A stretch of DNA of 40,013 nucleotides, from the NCBI GenBank assembly GCA_017502975.1, contig JAFVTV010000034.1, positions 1-40,013 on the forward strand. The letters are read 5' to 3'. Each line of letters opens with the position of its first letter. Position 1 is the first letter of the stretch. The notes beneath the pieces were generated by a model. That model saw only the letters and a list, made by a program, of their open reading frames with translations, ran no database searches and had not been told where the DNA came from. Both the position numbers and the translations under genes were made by a program. Source of the DNA: Clostridia bacterium. GTDB taxonomy: Bacteria > Bacillota > Clostridia > Oscillospirales > CAG-272. Of the stretch, positions 7,654-14,793 are shown piece by piece.

Positions 7654-9156
7654 ATGGCATTCTTTTATGAAGAACCTTCCCACACCTTTAACGAATATCT
7701 GCTTGTACCCGGGTACTCGTCTGCGGAATGTATCCCCGCTAACGTTTCTTTAAAAACGCCGCTTGTTCGTTATAAAGCTGGTGAGGAGCCGGCAATCTCC
7801 ATGAATATTCCGCTTGTTTCTGCAATTATGCAGTCTGTTTCGGGTGATCGCCTTGCCGTGGCACTCGCACAGGAGGGTGGCGTATCCTTTATTTACGGCT
7901 CTCAGTCGATTGCGGATGAGGCAGCTATGGTTGCCAAAGTAAAGGGCTTTAAGGCAGGCTTTGTGCGCAGTGATTCTAACCTGCGCCCCGATCAAACGCT
8001 TGCCGATGTTTTGGCTCTTAAGGAGGAAAACGGACATTCCACCGTTGCCATCACCGAGGACGGCACGCCCAACGGTAAGCTGCTTGGTATCGTTACAGGC
8101 AGAGATTACCGCGTGAGCCGTATGGATGAGTCGGAGAAGATCTCTACCTTCATGACGCCTCTTGAAAAGCTGATCACGGCGCCTGAGGGCACTACCCTCA
8201 AAGAGGCAAACGACATTATTTGGGATAATAAGCTTAATTCCTTGCCCATCGTATCCAAGGAAGGCAATCTGTGCTATTTCGTATTCCGCAAGGATTACGA
8301 TCAGCACAAGAAAAATCCCATGGAGCTGCTTGATAGCCAAAAGCGCTATATCGTTGGTGCAGGCATCAATACGCGCGACTATGCTGAGCGTGTGCCCGCG
8401 CTGGTTGAAGCAGGCGTTGATGTTGTATGTATCGACTCCTCGGAGGGGTATTCCGAGTGGCAGAAGCGCACCATTGCGTGGGTTCGCGAGAAGTATGGCG
8501 ACAGCGTAAAGATCGGTGCCGGAAATGTAGTAGACGGTGAGGGCTTCCGCTTCCTTGCTGATTGCGGTGCAGACTTTATTAAGGTTGGCATCGGCGGCGG
8601 TTCTATTTGCATTACGCGTGAAACCAAGGGTATCGGCCGCGGTCAGGCAACGGCTCTGATTGATGTGTGCCGCGCCCGTGATGAATATTTCAAGGAAACA
8701 GGCATTTATGTTCCTGTTTGCTCTGACGGCGGTATCGTACATGACCATCACATGACCTTGGCACTTGCTATGGGCGCTGATTTCATTATGCTGGGTCGTT
8801 ACTTTGCACGCTTTGACGAGAGCCCCACGGCAAAGGTAAATATTAACGGAACTCTGATGAAGGAGTATTGGGGCGAGGGTAGCAACCGCGCGCGTAACTG
8901 GCAGCGCTATGACCTCGGTGGTAACAAAAAGCTCTCCTTTGAGGAGGGTGTTGACTCTTACGTGCCCTATGCAGGCAAGCTTTCGGATAACGTGGGTGTA
9001 AGCCTTGCTAAGGTGCGCTCCACCATGTGCAACTGTGGCGCGCTTTCTATTCCCGAGCTGCAGCAAAAGGCTAAGCTTACCTTGGTATCTGCTGTTAGTA
9101 TCGTAGAGGGCGGCGCACATGATGTGCTGCTGAAATCCACCAATAAGCAGGTTTAA
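7654..9156 (+). CDS. guaB: IMP dehydrogenase
   Basis: A 500-aa enzyme that oxidises IMP to XMP with NAD+, the first committed step of GMP synthesis. The N-terminal half of the TIM barrel is followed by a CBS-pair insertion (about residues 100-220, with [11 protein letters not shown] and [10 protein letters not shown]). The catalytic Cys lies in [12 protein letters not shown], the phosphate-binding SDGGI and MLGRYFA follow, and the flap carries the Arg-Tyr dyad in NWQRYDLGG. The active-site loop [18 protein letters not shown] and the WGEGS...[12 protein letters not shown] flap are the form known from Tritrichomonas foetus IMPDH and a set of anaerobic bacteria, rather than the common GPGSICTTR form. 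The start at 7654 is chosen from the AAAGGAG SD; the frame extends upstream only into the promoter. It has its own promoter and terminator. Confidence 0.96.
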   Translation: MAFFYEEPSHTFNEYLLVPGYSSAECIPANVSLKTPLVRYKAGEEPAISMNIPLVSAIMQSVSGDRLAVALAQEGGVSFIYGSQSIADEAAMVAKVKGFKAGFVRSDSNLRPDQTLADVLALKEENGHSTVAITEDGTPNGKLLGIVTGRDYRVSRMDESEKISTFMTPLEKLITAPEGTTLKEANDIIWDNKLNSLPIVSKEGNLCYFVFRKDYDQHKKNPMELLDSQKRYIVGAGINTRDYAERVPALVEAGVDVVCIDSSEGYSEWQKRTIAWVREKYGDSVKIGAGNVVDGEGFRFLADCGADFIKVGIGGGSICITRETKGIGRGQATALIDVCRARDEYFKETGIYVPVCSDGGIVHDHHMTLALAMGADFIMLGRYFARFDESPTAKVNINGTLMKEYWGEGSNRARNWQRYDLGGNKKLSFEEGVDSYVPYAGKLSDNVGVSLAKVRSTMCNCGALSIPELQQKAKLTLVSAVSIVEGGAHDVLLKSTNKQV

Positions 9157-9186
9157 TGTTATTTTGACAGAACAAACATAATCAAC

Positions 9187-9222
9187 AACCGCCCCCTGTT
9201 GCATTGCAGCAGGGGGCGGTTA
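9187..9222 (+). terminator. Terminator of guaB (likely bidirectional)
   Basis: A 12-bp GC-rich stem AACCGCCCCCTG / CAGGGGGCGGTT (9187-9198, 9210-9221) whose loop can extend the pairing, followed by TATTTGT. It lies between convergent genes. Confidence 0.85.
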
Positions 9223-9249
9223 TTTGTAATTCAAAAAGTCTGCCAAGGC

Positions 9250-10443
9250 TTATTTTAATCTGTATATGTCTTTTTCTGCGATCAGAACTGTGGGTTTAAC
9301 GGTAATACCGCTAAGCTTTTGATCTACTTTGGCTTGGCTTATCATGTCGCAGTTTGGGGAAAGGGCAGGCGGTTCTACACCAAACAGGCTTTTGTAGATC
9401 ATTTTAGCCCCCACGTAGCCCGCCAGTGCGGTGCTATGGTCATGTGCGTCATCTTTACATAGATCGCTTTTTTTAACGCCGGCTTCGATCAGTGCTTCAA
9501 GCTCACCTCGCCAATTCAATATTACAATATCGGGATACTGCTCACGTGCCTTATCAATTTGCGCCGTGCGCTCGTTGTGAGCGGGGAAAAGCACCAGCTT
9601 GGTGCCTGACTGCTGACAGATATCATATATAGTCTGCAAGGCTTCTACGTCGCTGTTATTGTAAAGCCCACACATAAAGACCATGTCGTAGGCACCGTTT
9701 TTTATTTCGTTGACGGCTTCTATATGGCTGTCGCTTTCCCCCCAAGCATATTTTGATATGGTGGCGTAGCCAATGCCTGTAACCGTTATGTCATAGTTGC
9801 GATTTCCTTCGGACATCATATCCTTTAAAATAATGCCGATACCTGAATATCTATTATAAACAAAGCTGTTGCCAAGAATAGCAATGGATCTTGCTTCATT
9901 TCCTCCGCCAAGCGAAAGGGAGGGAAGCTTGCGGTAGTCTTTAACAGGCACAGGGTTCGGCTGAGAAAACCATTCAAAGGCTTTCTTGTCCATGGTGCTT
10001 TCAGCAATTTCTAAGGTGATGGCGCAGTTGTTACCTGCATCATCCTTGTAGGAGTAACAAATGCGATACCAAGCGGTTTTCTCCTTGCCTTTTTTAAGAA
10101 CGCCTGTGTAGGTTTTAATAAGCACATCATTGTAGGTTTCGCTTTTGGCTTCTGCCATGCTTTCGGTATCCTCCGTTATCTTACCAAGCACCAGTGTGCC
10201 AACGGTGGCATCGCCTTCTTTGATGGTATAATGACCGTCCTCTTTGTCAAAACTCCATTCCAGCGGCACACGCACACGCAGCGCTGTGTTGCTATCGTCA
10301 GCAGCAAAGTAAGCATACGTGGCGCCCGTGCTTTTTCTTGCTTCGGGTAAATCGTCAGGGGCTGTCGGTATAATTTTTTTGCAGGATACAAGCGGGAAAA
10401 GCAGAAGAATAGATAATAAAAAAGAGAGAATGCGTTTTGTCAT
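9250..10443 (-). CDS. Lipoprotein with SGNH/GDSL-like hydrolase domain
   Basis: A 397-aa protein with a lipoprotein signal (hydrophobic residues 5-20 and lipobox LVSC, Cys21), so it is probably anchored outside the membrane. The N-terminal domain (about 40-170) is of unknown type. The C-terminal domain starts with SIAILGNSFVYN, matching SGNH block I (Ser nucleophile in GNS). It continues with a block-III-like segment around VFMCGLYNNSD and a block-V-like DDAHDHSTALAGY containing Asp and His. This suggests an esterase or acetylhydrolase acting on an envelope polysaccharide, which is inferred from fold motifs only. ATG at 10443 with SD CGGAG. No close operon partner. Confidence 0.83.
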   Translation of the reverse strand: MTKRILSFLLSILLLFPLVSCKKIIPTAPDDLPEARKSTGATYAYFAADDSNTALRVRVPLEWSFDKEDGHYTIKEGDATVGTLVLGKITEDTESMAEAKSETYNDVLIKTYTGVLKKGKEKTAWYRICYSYKDDAGNNCAITLEIAESTMDKKAFEWFSQPNPVPVKDYRKLPSLSLGGGNEARSIAILGNSFVYNRYSGIGIILKDMMSEGNRNYDITVTGIGYATISKYAWGESDSHIEAVNEIKNGAYDMVFMCGLYNNSDVEALQTIYDICQQSGTKLVLFPAHNERTAQIDKAREQYPDIVILNWRGELEALIEAGVKKSDLCKDDAHDHSTALAGYVGAKMIYKSLFGVEPPALSPNCDMISQAKVDQKLSGITVKPTVLIAEKDIYRLK

Positions 10444-10625
10444 GATAAACTCCGTTCTGTGTGCGGGAGATTTTAATAGAATTGTTCAAAATGAAATGAT
10501 ATGGCACACTATGTTCAATGTGATGTTATTTTAACATATTTTTCGTAGAATAACAAGAGGGAAGGCTGCTTTTTTCAGACCTCGGTGAAAAATTGCAAAA
10601 ATTGCAAAAATCGCGGAAGGGGGTA

Positions 10626-10654
10626 TTGACAAGAATTATTTCTTTTGTTATAAT
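10626..10654 (+). promoter_or_regulatory. Consensus promoter of tRNA-Ala
   Basis: TTGACA (10626-10631), exactly 17 bp, TATAAT (10649-10654), ending 14 bp before the mature tRNA 5' end. A perfect consensus match, as expected for a stable RNA gene. Confidence 0.92.
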
Positions 10655-10668
10655 AACAACGTTAATAA

Positions 10669-10744
10669 GGGGCATTAGCGCAGTTGGGAGCGCACAACAC
10701 TGGCAGTGTTGGGGTCAGGGGTTCGAATCCCCTATGCTCCACCA
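10669..10744 (+). tRNA. tRNA-Ala (anticodon GGC)
   Basis: A 76-nt cloverleaf with encoded CCA. The acceptor GGGGCAT pairs with ATGCTCC (one G-T pair). The anticodon arm is CAACA-CTGGCAG-TGTTG, giving anticodon GGC, and the T arm is AGGGG-TTCGAAT-CCCCT. It reads GCC and GCU codons. The adjacent AT-rich restriction-modification region starts just downstream, and tRNA 3' ends are classic integration targets. Confidence 0.97.
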
Positions 10745-10745
10745 A

Positions 10746-10788
10746 AAAAGAACGAACATTTGTCTACCAGATGAATGTTCGTTCTTTT
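10746..10788 (+). terminator. Terminator of the tRNA-Ala gene
   Basis: A 15-bp perfect stem AAAAGAACGAACATT / AATGTTCGTTCTTTT (10746-10760, 10774-10788) that includes the T-tract. Confidence 0.9.
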
Positions 10789-10977
10789 CATATTTTCGGC
10801 ACATTTTAGGGCAAAATAATGCAAAATCAAAGGAAAATACGCAAAATTCACGCCGCAGCGTTATTTTTATGCCCGCAGAAGCGCGAAAAAGCACATTGCT
10901 TTTTGTTGTTCTTTGCTCAAATAAAAAACGACAAAAACATTGCGTCGTGAGAAATTTGAACTATTGTGTCGTTTGTT

Positions 10978-11018
10978 ACTTATAGTCCGTTGACTTAAAC
11001 AAAACAATATAATAAAAT
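10978..11018 (+). promoter_or_regulatory. C-box operator and promoter of the R-M controller gene
   Basis: ACTTATAGTCCG (10978-10989) runs directly into TTGACT (10990-10995, the -35), followed by a 17-bp spacer and TAAAAT (11013-11018). ACT-n3-AGT palindromic half-sites joined by CCGT are the hallmark of C-protein operators in type II R-M systems (as in the AhdI and Esp1396I systems). The second half-site, GACTTAAAC, overlaps the -35 and is degenerate. Autoregulation by the downstream HTH protein is inferred from this match. Confidence 0.75.
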
Positions 11019-11048
11019 TCAATTGATTTATTGCGGAGGTAAAAGAAT

Positions 11049-11255
11049 ATGATTACAGTTCTATTAGGACAAAAGATTAAAGAGTTAAGAATTAAAACTG
11101 GAGATAGTCAGGAAAAGTTCGCTTTAAAAATAAACATGGATCGAACATATTATGCGTCTGTTGAATCAGGCAAGCGAAATATTTCAATTATAAACATCAA
11201 AAAAATTGCAGATGGTCTTGGAGTTTCCCTTAGTGATTTATTTGTCGGCATGTAA
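11049..11255 (+). CDS. XRE-family controller (C) protein of the restriction-modification system
   Basis: A 68-aa single-domain helix-turn-helix protein. Residues 7-63 form the XRE fold, with SQEKFALKINMDRTYYASVE as the HTH and a C-terminal IADGLGVSLSDLF. This size and sequence style match C proteins that time expression of the endonuclease after entry into a new host. The ATG at 11049 follows GCGGAGGT. A C-box-like operator lies at 10978-11000. The two nuclease genes follow closely in the same direction and are probably under its control; the methyltransferase has a promoter of its own. The coding sequence is visibly more AT-rich than the flanking housekeeping genes. Confidence 0.88.
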   Translation: MITVLLGQKIKELRIKTGDSQEKFALKINMDRTYYASVESGKRNISIINIKKIADGLGVSLSDLFVGM

Positions 11256-11282
11256 ATTATGACATTTAAAGACAGGTGCAAT

Positions 11283-11900
11283 ATGAAACAGTATATTTTT
11301 GATTGTAATTCGTGCAGTACTCGTTGCGACGGAAAAAGTAAAGGCATCTATATTTTTAACAACGATGTACAGTTTTCGGAAGAACGGGAAAATAAGGTTA
11401 TACAGCAAATCAATACAGTTGAAGGTTTTTTCGCTAAAAAGTGTGAAAAGGACGGTTATCCCGATATCGAGGTTTTATATAAGCCTACCGGTAAAGTTTT
11501 TTATATAGAAATAAAAGTGCAACGACGCACATTTATGGCGGTTAAACGATTATTACCAGAAGCCGACCTTGAGCCATCAGAGACTTTGGCGTTGAATTTG
11601 AGCGACCTATTACGATATTTTGAGATACACGAAAAAGATGGTGCGCCCGTATTTATTTTGTGGTGCGTGTTGGAAAGACCTTGCATCGTACCAGCAGGAG
11701 AAACCAGATATTTTTATCAGAATGTCGAATTGCTTAAAAGCATATACCAAAAATATTACGACAAGCGCAGATTTAGAAGAAAATCGGGATACGGAGATGT
11801 CGTCAATGGGCAACACAAAGGTGTAGTCGTAAATTATCACTTCAGTTTGAATGAGTTTAGAGAGCTACATTTACTCGAGCTATTAAATTCTATGAAATAA
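11283..11900 (+). CDS. Predicted PD-(D/E)XK nuclease-fold protein with N-terminal Cys cluster (unknown role in R-M cassette)
   Basis: A 205-aa protein I do not recognise as a named family. It has an N-terminal CxxCxxxC cluster (Cys8, Cys11, Cys15, with a basic GKSKG after it) and a good PD-(D/E)XK signature: P60-D61 followed by E76-I-K78 in the strand FYIEIKVQRR. The C-terminal 60 residues are basic (YYDKRRFRRKSGYG). I prefer the start at 11283, which has an AGGTG just upstream; a start at 11259 would lack an SD. It lies between the controller gene and the presumed restriction endonuclease, 13 nt upstream of the latter. It could be a second endonuclease subunit, a mismatch or nicking repair enzyme accompanying the methylase (a Vsr-like role), or a specificity helper. 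Confidence 0.72.
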   Translation: MKQYIFDCNSCSTRCDGKSKGIYIFNNDVQFSEERENKVIQQINTVEGFFAKKCEKDGYPDIEVLYKPTGKVFYIEIKVQRRTFMAVKRLLPEADLEPSETLALNLSDLLRYFEIHEKDGAPVFILWCVLERPCIVPAGETRYFYQNVELLKSIYQKYYDKRRFRRKSGYGDVVNGQHKGVVVNYHFSLNEFRELHLLELLNSMK

Positions 11901-11913
11901 AAGGAATATAAAA

Positions 11914-12723
11914 ATGATTATCAGTTACGAACAATTTATTTCCGAATTGAATGCAAAAATCAAATCCGATGCCGATTTCAATTACGAACTTTTGGAAACA
12001 GTCATTTCCAATCCTCATCGTTATACGGGCATATTTAGATTAAGCAACGCAAAAACTAAACTGGTGCAAAATGTTACTCAAAGCCGCGAGATTAAATTCG
12101 GTGACTTCATGGAAACAATCGTTACCGAATACATCGCTAAAATGGGTTATAGAAATATTGATAAGAGCATTGGCACCGATGAAGAAGGCAACGCTTTAAG
12201 CGCCGATCAGGTTTTTGTAACAGATAGCGCCGTTTATCTAATTGAGCAGAAAATCCGAGATGACCACGACAGCACTAAAAAGCGTGGACAGTATCAGAAT
12301 TTCCGCAAAAAATTCATGCTGTTAAAGAGGAAAAATCCTGACAAACGGGTAATTGCTACAATGTGGTTTATCGATGACAGTTTGGTGAAAAACAAGAACT
12401 ACTATTTAAGCGAAGCAAATGCAGAAAATGTGAACGGCGTTGAAATACATATTTATTATGGCGGCGCCTTGTTTACTGATTTGTTCCGCAGAAAAGACGC
12501 GTGGGAAGAAATGGTTTCTTATTTGCAAAGGAACAAAATGGAACGCTCGGAAGAAATACTTATAATCCCTGATTTTGATACTAGCGATGAAATGTTAGTT
12601 GCCCTCCGCAAGCTTAAAAGCCGCAACAGAACACTTTTCACAAAACTGATATCTAATCGTCCAGAATATGTTCAGCTTCGTGCAGAACTATTTCCGACAG
12701 GAATCAATTTTAATCGTATTTAA
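11914..12723 (+). CDS. Type II restriction endonuclease (HinfI-like, presumed GANTC specificity)
   Basis: A 269-aa protein with a PD-(D/E)XK active site: D98 in LSADQVF and E111-Q-K113 in YLIEQKIRDDHDS, followed by the basic KKRGQ. Its place between an R-M controller and an adenine methyltransferase, together with this active site, makes it the cleaving partner. HinfI-type similarity is my inference from the partner methyltransferase, which closely resembles M.HinfI/CcrM (GANTC). The start ATG at 11914 follows AAAGGAATAT, 13 nt after the preceding stop, indicating one transcript with the controller and the Cys-cluster protein. AT-rich codon use relative to the chromosome suggests acquisition. 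Confidence 0.82.
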   Translation: MIISYEQFISELNAKIKSDADFNYELLETVISNPHRYTGIFRLSNAKTKLVQNVTQSREIKFGDFMETIVTEYIAKMGYRNIDKSIGTDEEGNALSADQVFVTDSAVYLIEQKIRDDHDSTKKRGQYQNFRKKFMLLKRKNPDKRVIATMWFIDDSLVKNKNYYLSEANAENVNGVEIHIYYGGALFTDLFRRKDAWEEMVSYLQRNKMERSEEILIIPDFDTSDEMLVALRKLKSRNRTLFTKLISNRPEYVQLRAELFPTGINFNRI

Positions 12724-12736
12724 TTGCGATTTTCTA

Positions 12737-12765
12737 TGGACTTTTAACCGCACTTGTAGTATAAT
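12737..12765 (+). promoter_or_regulatory. Own promoter of the DNA methyltransferase gene
   Basis: TGGACT (12737-12742), 17-bp spacer, TATAAT (12760-12765), with AGTC directly after. A separate promoter would let the protective methylase be made before the nuclease. The -35 is weak. Confidence 0.6.
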
Positions 12766-12795
12766 AGTCTTACCAAAAAACAATGGAGAAATACC

Positions 12796-13899
12796 ATGCA
12801 ACAAAGAATTATTTGCGGCGACACAATCGCTGAAATGAAAAAGCTCCCAAGCGGTAGCATCGATTTGATATTTGCCGATCCGCCCTATTGGATGCGAACA
12901 GAAGGAGTTTTAACAAGAGTAGAAGGAACAGACTTTGATGGTTGCAACGACGACTGGGATCAGTTCCAATCTTTAGAGGACTACGATAAATTCACAGAAG
13001 ACTGGTTAACAGAATGCTACCGATTACTGAAGCCGAACGGCTCAATATGGGTAATCGGGGGAATGCAATGCATTTATTCAATCGGTGCAATTATGCAAAA
13101 ATTGGGCTTTTGGTTTATCAACGATGTCATTTGGTACAAGAAAAACCCGACACCTAATTTCATGGGAACGCGCTTAAACAACAGCCATGAAACGCTATTA
13201 TGGGCAACAAAAAGCAAAAAAGCAAAATACACTTTCAACTATAAAACCGGCAAAGAACTCAACAATGATACAGTTACCGAGGAAGCATTCGCAAAAGGCG
13301 AAAGAAAACAGTTGGGATCTGTTTGGCGCATTGCAGTATGTCAAGGAACAGAGCGCTTAAAAACAGACGATGGAAACAAACTGCATAGCACCCAGAAACC
13401 CGAAGAAATACTTTACAGAGTAATAGCGATTTCCTCAAAGATGGGTGATGTAGTATTAGATCCTTTCGGTGGCACAATGACAACGGCGGCCATGGCAAAA
13501 AAACTCGGAAGACAGTATATCATGATCGAGCGCGATGAAACATATTGCGAGTACGGGCAGAAGCGTCTTGATGCAATTGAATTCGAAGATACGCCAATAG
13601 CAAGAGCAGCTTATGATGAAAAGCCGTTAAAAGTAAGCATGGAACAAATGATTGCTGCAGGATACTTCACCGAAGGTGAATGGTTCTACTTAAAGGCAGG
13701 CGACGGCGTAGCACAGTTGTGTTCTGACGGAAAGTTGAACTACAACGGCGAGATTATAGATATGCACTCGTGTGCCGCAATAGCCAGAGGTGTAAAAGCA
13801 AACCGTCTTAACGGATTCGACTACTGGTATATAAAACGCGATGAAAAGCTTGTATCCATATCTGAAATTCGCGACAATTATCGTCAAAGTTTAAAATAA
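12796..13899 (+). CDS. DNA adenine-N6 methyltransferase, CcrM/HinfI type with RAMA domain
   Basis: A 367-aa beta-class N6-adenine methyltransferase. The catalytic motif DPPY is at residues 28-31 and the SAM-binding motif VLDPFGGTMTT at about 219-230, so the motif order is IV...I. Family-diagnostic stretches shared with CcrM/M.HinfI include NPTPNFMGTRLNNSHETL, YTFNYKTGKELN and KLHSTQKPEE. The C-terminal region (about 278-350, with AAGYFTEGEWFY and GEIIDMHSCAAIARG) matches the RAMA domain that CcrM/HinfI-type enzymes carry after the catalytic domain. The likely target is the adenine of GANTC, inferred by family. It protects the host genome from the adjacent endonuclease. It starts at ATG 12796 after a GGAG SD and has its own promoter. 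Confidence 0.92.
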   Translation: MQQRIICGDTIAEMKKLPSGSIDLIFADPPYWMRTEGVLTRVEGTDFDGCNDDWDQFQSLEDYDKFTEDWLTECYRLLKPNGSIWVIGGMQCIYSIGAIMQKLGFWFINDVIWYKKNPTPNFMGTRLNNSHETLLWATKSKKAKYTFNYKTGKELNNDTVTEEAFAKGERKQLGSVWRIAVCQGTERLKTDDGNKLHSTQKPEEILYRVIAISSKMGDVVLDPFGGTMTTAAMAKKLGRQYIMIERDETYCEYGQKRLDAIEFEDTPIARAAYDEKPLKVSMEQMIAAGYFTEGEWFYLKAGDGVAQLCSDGKLNYNGEIIDMHSCAAIARGVKANRLNGFDYWYIKRDEKLVSISEIRDNYRQSLK

Positions 13900-14000
13900 G
13901 AAGCTAAAACTTTTAATAAAATTTCAATTAGCCGAAGTGATGTTGGTGTACTTTTTACTGTTCTTACCTACATTTATACACCTTTTTACTGCTCTTTCGC

Positions 14001-14043
14001 AAGACACAAAAAAACCGCCTGAAAGGGCGGTTTTTTGTGTCTT
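14001..14043 (+). terminator. Terminator after the methyltransferase gene
   Basis: A long, nearly perfect hairpin: AAGACACAAAAAAACCGCC pairs with GGCGGTTTTTTGTGTCTT (one base bulged) across a 6-nt loop. Its T-tract on either strand allows bidirectional use. Confidence 0.88.
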
Positions 14044-14058
14044 GGTGGGGCATAGGGG
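14043..14058 (-). repeat. Inverted partial copy of the tRNA-Ala 3' end (possible island boundary)
   Basis: TGGTGGGGCATAGGGG matches the reverse complement of the last 16 nt of the tRNA-Ala gene (10729-10744) at 15 of 16 positions. Weaker similarity continues (CGATCCCTG against CGAACCCCTG). It sits on the far side of the R-M genes. Because it is inverted it is not a standard attL/attR direct pair. Confidence 0.6.
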
Positions 14059-14169
14059 TCACTCGATCCCTGTGGAAGATTCCGCTTGAAGGGGAAAGTT
14101 TAGCAAATCCTTCTGAAAGGAAGCAACATCGACTTGCATCAAGATAAGCATACGCACAGTGTTATTAGA

Positions 14170-14198
14170 TTGACTTTCCTTGAAAAATGTAGTATAAT
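14170..14198 (+). promoter_or_regulatory. Promoter of the GNAT gene
   Basis: TTGACT (14170-14175), 17-bp spacer, TATAAT (14193-14198), 38 bp ahead of the start codon. Confidence 0.82.
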
Positions 14199-14235
14199 AT
14201 GTTCATCGATAAATAAGAATTTGGCGGTGAGATAA

Positions 14236-14676
14236 ATGAATTATATTAGACAAGCAAGATATGATGATATAGATAGAATTGCAGAAATTTTGGTGTTTAA
14301 TTATAGACTGAATTTCTATCAGATATTTCACGATGACGGGTTCTATTTCGAGGAACTAACGGTTGCTAAACAAAAGGCATGCTATGCGAATGAGTTAGAG
14401 AAAATTTTGGTTTATGATGATGGTGTTGTAAAGGGATTTATTCAAACAGAAAATGCGGAGGTAAAAAAGTTGTTTGTAGAGCCCGTTCTTCAAGGGAATT
14501 CTATTGGTTCTGAATTGTTGAAATATGCGATAGAAGAAAAAAAGGTTAATTTTTTGTGGGCTTTAGAGAAAAACACAAGAGCGATAGCGTTTTATAAGCG
14601 ACACGGTTTTGATATAACAAATGAAAAGAAATATGAGGAAGATACAACCGAATTTCTGGTTCGTATGGAGCGATAG
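14236..14676 (+). CDS. GNAT-family N-acetyltransferase
   Basis: A 146-aa single GNAT domain. The N-terminal RQARYDDIDRIAEIL strand-helix, the acetyl-CoA-binding motif LFVEPVLQGNSIGSELL (Q-x3-G form, about residues 79-95) and the C-terminal ALEKNTRAIAFYKRHGF are characteristic. It would acetylate a small molecule or protein N-terminus in the cytoplasm; the substrate is unknown. The ATG at 14236 follows GGCGGTGAGAT. Its AT-rich codons match the R-M island rather than the flanking chromosome, so it may be part of the same acquired segment. It ends in TAG, one of only two genes in the window to do so. Confidence 0.9.
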   Translation: MNYIRQARYDDIDRIAEILVFNYRLNFYQIFHDDGFYFEELTVAKQKACYANELEKILVYDDGVVKGFIQTENAEVKKLFVEPVLQGNSIGSELLKYAIEEKKVNFLWALEKNTRAIAFYKRHGFDITNEKKYEEDTTEFLVRMER

Positions 14677-14750
14677 ATTTTAATTTATAGACCAGTTTAA
14701 AGGTTTCGACTTTCGCTACACATTTTCATGATAAAAAAGAGATATGACAT

Positions 14751-14790
14751 GCAAAAGCCTTTCTTGTGAGAAACAAGAAAGGCTTTTTGC
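14751..14790. terminator. Bidirectional terminator between the GNAT and FGGY kinase genes
   Basis: ACAAGAAAGGCTTTTTGC (right) pairs with GCAAAAGCCTTTCTTGT (left) across a GAGAA loop, with A and T tracts on both sides, between two convergent genes. Confidence 0.88.
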
Positions 14791-14793
14791 GTG

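Larger units (their letters stand above)
13900..14235. other. Intergenic region closing the R-M island
   Basis: There is no gene in these 336 bp. From left to right it holds about 100 bp of AT-rich DNA with no signal, a strong terminator (14001-14043), a degenerate inverted copy of the tRNA-Ala 3' end (14043-14058, with a weaker extension to about 14075), and the promoter of the GNAT gene (14170-14198). Confidence 0.7.

Noticed and set aside
7750-9204. 484-codon open frame on the minus strand across guaB
   Set aside because: It is antisense to the full, strongly supported guaB gene, has no SD and no recognisable domain, and its openness reflects guaB codon bias.
10590-10607. Tandem AAATTGCAA repeats as start of a repeat array or CRISPR
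   Set aside because: Only two adjacent 9-mers without spacers; likely chance in AT-rich DNA just ahead of the tRNA promoter.
10593-10985. 130-codon frame spanning the tRNA-Ala gene
   Set aside because: It runs through the tRNA and its terminator, has no SD and shows no protein-like composition.
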